Below are positions 6,881 through 11,812 of a stretch of DNA of 11,812 bases, in pieces. The position numbers and the translations under genes were made by a program. Within the stretch, counting starts at the first letter, position 1. Every line of letters starts with the position of its first letter. The notes below the pieces were generated by a model that was not told the DNA's origin, ran no database searches, and saw only the letters and a list, made by a program, of their open reading frames with translations. This DNA is from Prevotellaceae bacterium UBA1787 (GTDB lineage: Bacteria; Bacteroidota; Bacteroidia; Bacteroidales; Bacteroidaceae). The stretch lies in NCBI GenBank assembly GCA_002315195.1, contig DCGD01000015.1:26289-38100 (forward strand). The letters are read 5' to 3'.

Positions 6881-8062
6881 CTATTGGAATAATTCTATAA
6901 AATCTTGTGAACTCGCCAATGGATATGTGAAGTGGAAATGCTTCAATGACAAAGCCTTCTCCATGGCCGAAGCCATTTCTTCAGGATGTTCCGGTGGAAC
7001 TTTATAACCGTTATAACCTTCCACTACCATGCGGTCTATGACCGGTATACATACACTTGCTACAACCGGCTTGCCTATGTACATGGCTTCGAGGAGTGCA
7101 TTTGGCAAGCCCTCCATGCGTGAAGGAAGAACAAAACAATCACAATACTTTATCCATTTGTATGGATTTACTTGGTATCCAACAAAATGAACGCAATCCT
7201 GCAGACCGGCTTCCCTTATAATCTTCTTTGTCAGGACATAGTTAGGCAGTGATTCGTTTATTTTGCCAACGAAATACAAATGTGTCTTAGGATTTCGAGA
7301 ATGGACCAATTTGAAAGCCTCAGCAAGAATGTCATGTCCCTTTGTATGAAGAAAGTTGCCTATAAACAAATATTTGTCGTTTCCATCATTCGGATAAGGG
7401 GAAGGTTCATTGAGTTTCGGGAGAATGTTTTTCAAATCCAATGGATTGTGCAGACAAACGACATGAGTTTCATTCGTGCCTGTCAACTCCATTAAATCAC
7501 GCTGCATTTCTTCTTGTTGAGCGATGATGCGATAAGCGGACTTGTAGGTAACGGCCATTTTCCTTTGTGTCCTTTTACTGTATGCTTGCACTGTGTTGTC
7601 ATGGCGTACTATGCACTTTACGTTCATGAAACCGGCCACTTGCAAAAGAAGAACGTTCAAAAAAGTCGTAGATGAAAATACAAAATCAGGTCGGACACGC
7701 CGCATCACCCACCACATTCTAAGTCGAGGAAAGACATGAATGTTCAACCACGGAATACGGACCACCTCATAATTGTCTGGTATAAATTGAAGAATATCCA
7801 TCAATCTCCCACATATTACGAACTTGACGTCAAACTGATCGGTCGGAAGCATCTTTCCTATATTGACAGACATACGTTCCGCACCGCCTACACCTCCAAA
7901 AAGAAAAATCAACACTTTTTTTGTATGCTTTTCGTCCTCGGGCGTTTCACGATGATTGGGTTTCGCATCAAAACCAACTGTCGGTTGTTTCTTCGAGAAT
8001 AATCTTGCCAAAAGCACACCCACATAGCCAAGGCCAACTACGCCATTATTTGTCTGTTTCAT
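6881..8062 (-). CDS. GT4 glycosyltransferase with an N-terminal nucleotide-sugar dehydrogenase fragment
   Basis: Residues from about 48 onward form a normal GT4 enzyme: KKVLIFLFGGVGGAERMS (48-65) is the typical GT4 opening with its glycine loop, YLFIGNFLHTKGHD begins the donor domain, and MEGLPNALLEAMYIGKPVVA (316-335) supplies the E-x7-E motif (Glu317, Glu325). Residues 7-38 are different: GVVGLGYVGVLLARLF followed by KKQPTVGFDAK is the first beta-alpha-beta unit of UDP-sugar 6-dehydrogenases of the WecC/TviB/WbpA group, including the GxGYVG NAD-binding loop. Nothing else of that enzyme remains, so dehydrogenase activity is not possible. The open frame runs unbroken through the junction, and there is no Met between residue 1 and residue 59, so either the fusion is translated or the GT starts at a non-ATG codon such as the GTG for Val50. 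It follows wzy by 34 bases. Confidence 0.87.
   Translation of the reverse strand: MKQTNNGVVGLGYVGVLLARLFSKKQPTVGFDAKPNHRETPEDEKHTKKVLIFLFGGVGGAERMSVNIGKMLPTDQFDVKFVICGRLMDILQFIPDNYEVVRIPWLNIHVFPRLRMWWVMRRVRPDFVFSSTTFLNVLLLQVAGFMNVKCIVRHDNTVQAYSKRTQRKMAVTYKSAYRIIAQQEEMQRDLMELTGTNETHVVCLHNPLDLKNILPKLNEPSPYPNDGNDKYLFIGNFLHTKGHDILAEAFKLVHSRNPKTHLYFVGKINESLPNYVLTKKIIREAGLQDCVHFVGYQVNPYKWIKYCDCFVLPSRMEGLPNALLEAMYIGKPVVASVCIPVIDRMVVEGYNGYKVPPEHPEEMASAMEKALSLKHFHFTYPLASSQDFIELFQ
7949..8062 (-). other. Remnant of a nucleotide-sugar dehydrogenase N-terminus
   Basis: This segment encodes the first 38 residues of the chimeric glycosyltransferase and looks like the start of a UDP-N-acetylmannosamine/galactosamine-type dehydrogenase. 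It keeps the GLGYVG loop and the acidic residue (Asp32) that binds the NAD ribose, then homology stops within a hydrophilic stretch (ETPEDEKHTKK). It is best explained as the scar of a deletion or recombination that removed the rest of a dehydrogenase gene. Confidence 0.65.
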
Positions 8063-8096
8063 ATATTAATATAACATATCGCATGAAATCTTGCTC

Positions 8097-9392
8097 TCAG
8101 GATTTACCAATCCACAATCCTTCATCTTTATAAAAATAACCAAATAGCCAAAATGCTGTAATCACTGGAACTGAAAACAGGACATAAGACATCGATGATG
8201 CCACCAACAGAGCTAACAGAGCATATTTTCTGCCTTTTGGAAAAAGCGTGCCTATTGTCCGGGAAGATTTGAACAATAAGTAATAGAAGAACAAACCAAG
8301 CAGAAGACCATGCATGCTTAATACCTTTACCAAACCGTTGGGAGTTGAATAAAGCTTTGTAATGTTTTTCTCAAAATAGGAATTTTTGGTATTTCTGCCA
8401 TATCCCAAAATGGGATCGTTGGAAAAATTCATCCATTCTATATACATGGATGTAAACCGGTCAAATGATCCTACATATCCTTCACGGCTGTTTTGGTTGT
8501 TCCATTCGATGTTATCCATGTTGTTTTCCAAATTCTCCTTCGCATTCAGTTGACTTTCTATTTTTTCTCCGACAAAATCAAGATTGGCAATGAAAAACGA
8601 CAATATCACCATAAGCACCACCCACAATATCGTCCTACCCTTTTTAATGTTGTCTATGGAAAAAATAAAATACAAAATCAATGCCGTGCAGTAACCCGTT
8701 GTTGAAAACGTAGTCACCAATGTCACAAGCAACCATAGAACATTTGGGTTATTCTTGAAAGAAACGCCATTTCTTAACAAATTACATAACAATGCCAAAC
8801 ACACCATTACCGCAAACCTGCCGGGTTCCCATGTACATCCGGAGTTTCTATGAATAACATTTTCCAATTCCACATGTGGATCAATGCAATTGTACATGTA
8901 GAATATGTTGTGGCCAAGATTCGTATTTCCCACGCTTGGTAACAAATCAAATGTCAAATTGGGCACCAACTGATAAACAAACCAGAAAACCAGGGAGATT
9001 TTACAGAAAAATACAATTATCGTCTCGTATATGGAGAATATGCGCACACCAAACGCCTGAACATGCACGTAAGCAAAAAAAATTGAATAAAAGAGGAAAA
9101 ATTGAAACGACAATTCATAATTGCTGTACAGTTTATTCTTGATGGTTACCATTACTGCCCAAAGCAGACAAACAACGACAATGAACCACCAATTTCGGTT
9201 GAATGACACTTTCTTTTTGAAAACAAGATAAATGGTAAGAAGAAACGGAATAAGAAACGGAATCCAAGGAGCGGACAGACCACCCACCATTCTTGAAGTG
9301 TAAATATCCATCTGAGCCATGTATAATACCATGACAATCATATACAGATAATCAAAATATGATATTCGTGTACTATCGCAAAGCCTTACCAC
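8097..9392 (-). CDS. wzy: Polysaccharide polymerase, Wzy type (O-antigen ligase/polymerase family)
   Basis: This is a 431-residue multi-spanning membrane protein with roughly ten hydrophobic segments and one large hydrophilic loop (about residues 272-350). Motifs typical of Wzy polymerases of this phylum are present: CTWEPGRFAVMV (186-197) with its Glu-Pro-Gly and Arg, TFSTTGY (228-234), DPILGYG (326-332), and PNGLVKVLSMHG (351-362). Wzy joins lipid-linked repeat units on the periplasmic side of the inner membrane to make capsule or O-antigen chains. The start is GTG at 9392, chosen because a strong AAAGGAGGA site lies nine bases upstream; the next Met is residue 18, which would cut into the first membrane segment. 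It is the first gene of the six-gene minus-strand operon. Confidence 0.88.
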   Translation of the reverse strand: MVRLCDSTRISYFDYLYMIVMVLYMAQMDIYTSRMVGGLSAPWIPFLIPFLLTIYLVFKKKVSFNRNWWFIVVVCLLWAVMVTIKNKLYSNYELSFQFFLFYSIFFAYVHVQAFGVRIFSIYETIIVFFCKISLVFWFVYQLVPNLTFDLLPSVGNTNLGHNIFYMYNCIDPHVELENVIHRNSGCTWEPGRFAVMVCLALLCNLLRNGVSFKNNPNVLWLLVTLVTTFSTTGYCTALILYFIFSIDNIKKGRTILWVVLMVILSFFIANLDFVGEKIESQLNAKENLENNMDNIEWNNQNSREGYVGSFDRFTSMYIEWMNFSNDPILGYGRNTKNSYFEKNITKLYSTPNGLVKVLSMHGLLLGLFFYYLLFKSSRTIGTLFPKGRKYALLALLVASSMSYVLFSVPVITAFWLFGYFYKDEGLWIGKS

Positions 9393-9400
9393 ACTGTTAA

Positions 9401-9409
9401 TCCTCCTTT
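9401..9409 (-). promoter_or_regulatory. Strong Shine-Dalgarno site for the GTG start of wzy
   Basis: On the minus strand AAAGGAGGA is a near-perfect complement of the 16S rRNA 3' end, nine bases from the GTG at 9392. Such sites are uncommon in Bacteroidota and support the non-ATG start. Confidence 0.6.
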
Positions 9410-9535
9410 ATATCCACTTTCGTAAATGAATTATATAAAATTCCTGGACAAAAAAAATTGCCCAAGACTTTGTCATGTAGAAATTTCACTTGTCTTAGCG
9501 TTGGCAAAAAGACAATGAAAATATGTATGACGTGG

Positions 9536-9543
9536 CAAAAATA
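9536..9543 (-). promoter_or_regulatory. Candidate -7 box (TATTTTTG) for the polysaccharide operon
   Basis: On the minus strand TATTTTTG matches TAnnTTTG. A TTTA at 9565-9562, one base off the TTTG -33 box, sits 18 bases upstream, close to the usual 19-21. Transcription would start near 9528, giving a leader of about 135 bases before wzy. Confidence 0.4.
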
Positions 9544-9737
9544 GCAATAAATTCCGAGATTTAAACCCGCATTGGAGGATTTTTTCAACAATGCAACTAT
9601 TTTACACCATGCACCATCTTTGTTTGCGTTGGTTTCATTTGGATTCAAGTGGATTTCAGTTTTGACACTTACGGAAATTCACGGTCAAAGCCGCGGACCT
9701 ATATTTACGCAAACGAAAATAAAAAACTGAATGGTGC

Positions 9738-9773
9738 GCAATATGGGCAAATATTGCTAACTTTGCATATTGC
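9738..9773. promoter_or_regulatory. Operator-like array: three copies of heptamer ATATTGC around the purN promoter
   Basis: GCAATAT (9738-9744) and ATATTGC (9751-9757) form a perfect 7-bp inverted repeat with a 6-base spacer. A third copy, ATATTGC, lies at 9767-9773 in direct orientation. The inverted repeat fills the space just upstream of the -7 box and the third copy covers the expected transcription start. This is where a repressor would bind. A sialic-acid-responsive regulator is an obvious guess but nothing in the sequence names it. Confidence 0.45.
9758..9765 (+). promoter_or_regulatory. Bacteroidota -7 box (TAACTTTG) for purN-nanA operon
   Basis: TAACTTTG matches TAnnTTTG exactly and is followed by CA. 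The -33 element is poor (GGTG at 9733-9736, 21 bases away). Transcription should start around 9772, which places the TTG at 9770 outside the message and supports the ATG at 9794 as the purN start. Confidence 0.6.
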
Positions 9774-9793
9774 ATCATAACAACAGCCATAAC

Positions 9794-10387
9794 ATGTTCA
9801 ACATAATCTTGTTTGCTTCCGGAGAAGGGACCAATGCCGAGAATATCATGAATTATTTCGGGAATTCAAGCAATGTATGCGTCAAGGCCGTCATCACCAA
9901 CCGTTCCTGCGCCGGCGTTTTAGCCAAGGCGGAAGCACATGGAGTTTCCACAATCGTAATCAACAGGACCATGCTTGAAGATGCCGAAACCATGCTTCCT
10001 CTTTTGGAAAAATACGACACCGACCTCATAGTCCTGGCGGGTTTTTTGTTGCTGCTCCCCTCCTACCTCGTCCGCCAATATCCAGGACGCATCCTCAACA
10101 TACATCCATCGCTCATTCCGCTGCATTGCGGCAAAGGCATGTACGGCATGAAAGTGCATGAGGACGTCATCAAATCGGGTGAGAAGAAAAGCGGCATCAC
10201 CATACATTACATTGACGAGAACTATGACCGAGGCGAAATCATTCTGCAGAAAAGTTGCGCGGTAATGCCCGAAGACACCCCCGAAGACTTGGTCCGGCGC
10301 ATTCATGAATTGGAATATTCATCGTATCCAACTGTCATAGAATCCATTGCAAACAACATTCAAAAACACAAGACATGGAAAAAATAA
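9794..10387 (+). CDS. purN: Phosphoribosylglycinamide formyltransferase (GAR transformylase)
   Basis: This 197-residue protein matches PurN, which transfers a formyl group from 10-formyl-tetrahydrofolate to glycinamide ribonucleotide in de novo purine synthesis. The phosphate-binding loop is FASGEGTNAENI (7-18). The catalytic block LNIHPSLIP (101-109) holds Asn102 and His104, and ENYDRGEII (142-150) holds the catalytic Asp145. HCGKGMYGMKVHE (111-123) is the Bacteroidota form of the acceptor loop. Length is normal and no residue of the active site is missing. A frame opening at TTG 9770 would add eight residues, but this lies at or upstream of the predicted transcription start, so I use the ATG at 9794. 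The gene overlaps the sialate lyase start by 13 bases, so the two are surely co-transcribed. That pairing is unusual, since purine genes are not expected with sialic acid catabolism. Confidence 0.93.
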   Translation: MFNIILFASGEGTNAENIMNYFGNSSNVCVKAVITNRSCAGVLAKAEAHGVSTIVINRTMLEDAETMLPLLEKYDTDLIVLAGFLLLLPSYLVRQYPGRILNIHPSLIPLHCGKGMYGMKVHEDVIKSGEKKSGITIHYIDENYDRGEIILQKSCAVMPEDTPEDLVRRIHELEYSSYPTVIESIANNIQKHKTWKK

Positions 10388-11289
10388 AAGGATTACTGGT
10401 TGCACCCTTCACCGCGTTCAACCCGGACAACAGCATCAACACCGGCGTCATCCGGACGTATGCCGCCCTGCTCAAGCGAAACGGTTTGAGCGGAGTGTTC
10501 ATCAACGGCTCTTCCGGGGAGGGCTATATGCTTACCGCGCAAGAACGCATGACATTGGCGGAATCGTGGATGAAGGAACAGACTCCCGATTTCAAGGTAA
10601 TGGTCCACGTCGGCACAACTTGCATCGAAGAGGCAAGGATGCTGGCGCACCATGCCGAAAGCATCGGTGCTTGGGGCATGGGGTGCATGGCGCCTCCCTT
10701 CCCGCCCATCGCGACGCTTGAAGAACTGGTGGAATACTGTGAACGCATTGCAGAATGTGCCCCTTCGCTTCCCTTTTATTTCTACCACATCCCCGCGTTC
10801 AACCATGCCTGCTTCCCCATGATTGAATTCGTCAAGGCCGTGGACGGACGCATCCCGAACTTCGCGGGCATCAAGTTCACTTACGAGAACATGTACGATT
10901 TCAATCAATGCACCCTTTACGGCAACGGCAAATATGATTTGCTCCACGGACAGGACGAAACCATTCTGGCGGCCATGGCCCTGAGCGGCACCAAGGGCGG
11001 CATCAGCGGCACGGGCAATTATATCGGAAACATTCTCACCGGCGTAATGGACGCATGGAATGAAGGAAACATCGACAAGGCGCGCCGGTTGCAGAACTAT
11101 GCCCAGGAGGTCATCAACATTATTTGCCGTTACCGTGGCAACATCGTGGGCGGCAAACGTATCATGAAATTCCTTGGATTGGACATGGGACTTAACCGCA
11201 TACCTTTCCGAAATCTCTCAGGCGAAGAAGAATTGTCAATGAAAAGTGAATTGGAAGCCATAGAATTCTTCCAACACTGCAACCAATAA
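10375..11289 (+). CDS. nanA: N-acetylneuraminate lyase (sialic acid aldolase)
   Basis: This 304-residue TIM-barrel protein belongs to the DHDPS/NAL family. GSSGEG (45-50) binds the pyruvate carboxylate, FYFYHIP (134-140) carries the catalytic Tyr137, and AGIKFTYENM (164-173) carries the Schiff-base Lys167. The YHIPAFNH stretch and the GIKFT rather than GxKDS motif point to sialate lyase over dihydrodipicolinate synthase, as does the mutarotase gene just downstream. The enzyme cleaves N-acetylneuraminate to N-acetylmannosamine and pyruvate in the cytosol; Bacteroides homologues are called NanL. The ATG at 10375 lies inside the end of purN (13-base overlap, +1 frame shift), so translation is probably coupled. 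The mutarotase gene begins 24 bases after its stop. No epimerase (NanE) or transporter is seen before the window ends. Confidence 0.9.
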   Translation: MEKIKGLLVAPFTAFNPDNSINTGVIRTYAALLKRNGLSGVFINGSSGEGYMLTAQERMTLAESWMKEQTPDFKVMVHVGTTCIEEARMLAHHAESIGAWGMGCMAPPFPPIATLEELVEYCERIAECAPSLPFYFYHIPAFNHACFPMIEFVKAVDGRIPNFAGIKFTYENMYDFNQCTLYGNGKYDLLHGQDETILAAMALSGTKGGISGTGNYIGNILTGVMDAWNEGNIDKARRLQNYAQEVINIICRYRGNIVGGKRIMKFLGLDMGLNRIPFRNLSGEEELSMKSELEAIEFFQHCNQ

Positions 11290-11313
11290 CACGTCGCTTC
11301 CTACATACATACC

Positions 11314-11812
11314 ATGCTCAACAAGTTTCCTTTCATCCTGTATCGCTTATTGCCATCGGCACTCCGTTGTCAGTGCTTGAATGTCAGTCTCTTCGCTGTC
11401 CTGTCGGCACTGGTGCTTTTCTTCAACGCGGCTGAATCCTTCGCTGCGAAATGTTTCAACCCTATCAGCGTCACCAGTGCCGCCTCCCTTGAAATATGCA
11501 AGGGACAGGGCATCAGCGCACCGTTCGCCGGCAACATCGGCAATGACGTAATCGTGGCGGGTGGCTCTAATTTTCCAGATGTCGCCGCCGCCATTGGCGG
11601 AAAAAAACATTTCTGCGAAGACATATTCATCTTGAAGGAAAACCGATGGGTTAGGATTGGTAAATTGCCGCAGGCGACGGCATACGGCGTCAGCGCATCT
11701 TTCAAAAATGGCTTGGTTTGCATTGGAGGGCAGAATGAAGGCGGCTCCTTGTCGCAGGCGTTCATCATTCGACTCCAAGACGGCAAACCCATCTTTCAGC
11801 AACTGCCCTCAC
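11314..11812 (+). CDS. nanM: Secreted cyclically permuted mutarotase, NanM-like kelch protein (3' end cut by window edge)
   Basis: The frame opens at ATG 11314 and stays open to the window edge (166 complete codons). A basic N-terminus and a hydrophobic core ending VLFFNAAESFAAK (34-46) form a signal peptide, so the product is exported. The mature part has kelch-type beta-propeller strands: GNIGNDVIVAGGSNFPDV (73-90), ATAYGVSASFKNGLVCIGG (121-139), then NEGGSLSQAF (141-150). This GGSNFPD and YGVSxS pattern is that of the cyclically permuted mutarotase family related to E. coli NanM (YjhT), which speeds conversion of alpha- to beta-N-acetylneuraminate. Placement 24 bases after the sialate lyase supports that role in the periplasm. 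The signal segment is long (about 45 residues), so a later start is possible, though no other in-frame ATG precedes the core. Confidence 0.85.
   Translation, partial: MLNKFPFILYRLLPSALRCQCLNVSLFAVLSALVLFFNAAESFAAKCFNPISVTSAASLEICKGQGISAPFAGNIGNDVIVAGGSNFPDVAAAIGGKKHFCEDIFILKENRWVRIGKLPQATAYGVSASFKNGLVCIGGQNEGGSLSQAFIIRLQDGKPIFQQLPS

Larger units (their letters stand above)
9393..9769. other. Divergent control region between wzy operon and purN-sialate operon
   Basis: This spacer drives transcription both ways. It holds the wzy Shine-Dalgarno site, a minus-strand -7 box at 9536-9543, and an inverted-repeat/promoter structure at its right end. An 83-codon minus-strand frame (9397-9648) spans the likely wzy promoter and resembles no family I know, so I treat it as noncoding. 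No RNA gene is evident. Confidence 0.5.

Noticed and set aside
9397..9648. 83-codon minus-strand frame ending just before wzy
   Set aside because: It spans the best wzy promoter candidate and shows no recognisable family or domain. Its stop falling at the wzy ribosome site hints at coupling, but composition looks like noncoding DNA.
9770..9793. N-terminal extension of purN from TTG 9770
   Set aside because: The extension (MHHNNSHN) overlaps the predicted transcription start and the operator-like repeat, and PurN proteins normally begin close to the MFNIILFASG stretch.
10393..10947. 184-codon minus-strand frame inside the sialate lyase gene
   Set aside because: The plus strand encodes a complete lyase with catalytic Tyr and Lys; the antisense frame comes from GC-richer codon structure.
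11347..11802. Two long minus-strand frames at the right edge
   Set aside because: They are antisense shadows of the mutarotase gene, whose plus-strand product has a signal peptide and clear family motifs.
1..11812. CRISPR arrays, tRNA genes, complete insertion sequences, invertible promoters
   Set aside because: I saw no regularly spaced repeats, no tRNA cloverleaf candidates, no transposase reading frames and no long inverted repeats around promoters.

Overview
The window looks like chromosomal DNA of a gut- or rumen-type Bacteroidota (Bacteroidales; a Bacteroides/Prevotella-like host fits best, but the genus cannot be read from the sequence). The signs are Bacteroidota -7 promoter boxes of the form TAnnTTTG ahead of two transcription units, a Bacteroides-type sialate lyase followed by a cyclically permuted mutarotase, and a Bacteroidota-style Wzy polymerase.

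Layout, left to right. (1) Positions 1-882, minus strand: the first 294 residues of a secreted nucleoside-hydrolase-family protein, cut by the window edge. (2) 883-1330: an A/T-rich divergent spacer with a palindrome and a good plus-strand promoter box. (3) 1331-2248, plus strand: a lone TupA-like ATP-grasp protein. (4) 2249-2512: a convergent junction with only weak hairpins. (5) 9392 down to 2513, minus strand: a six-gene surface-polysaccharide operon. In transcription order it encodes a Wzy polymerase, a GT4 glycosyltransferase carrying a piece of a nucleotide-sugar dehydrogenase at its N-terminus, a left-handed beta-helix acyltransferase, a second GT4 enzyme, a Wzx flippase and a third GT4-like enzyme. 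(6) 9393-9793: a divergent control region with a candidate promoter on each strand and a repeated heptamer at the rightward one. (7) 9794 to the right edge, plus strand: purN, a 13-bp-overlapping sialate lyase, and the start of a secreted kelch-type mutarotase (NanM-like).

How it works together. The minus-strand block is the late half of a Wzx/Wzy-dependent capsule or O-antigen-like pathway. GT4 enzymes add sugars to a lipid-linked repeat unit, the acyltransferase decorates it, Wzx flips it and Wzy polymerises it. No initiating sugar-phosphate transferase, chain-length regulator or nucleotide-sugar biosynthesis enzyme is present, so these must come from elsewhere. The convergent ATP-grasp gene may add an amino-acid or peptide-like group to the glycan. 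The plus-strand block on the right is the start of a sialic-acid-use operon: the secreted mutarotase speeds interconversion of sialic acid anomers and the lyase cleaves it to ManNAc and pyruvate. The purN gene at its head is an unexpected partner.

No wholly new system stands out. The points most worth checking are the dehydrogenase-fragment/GT4 chimera, the purN-lyase overlap, and the heptamer array at the purN promoter.
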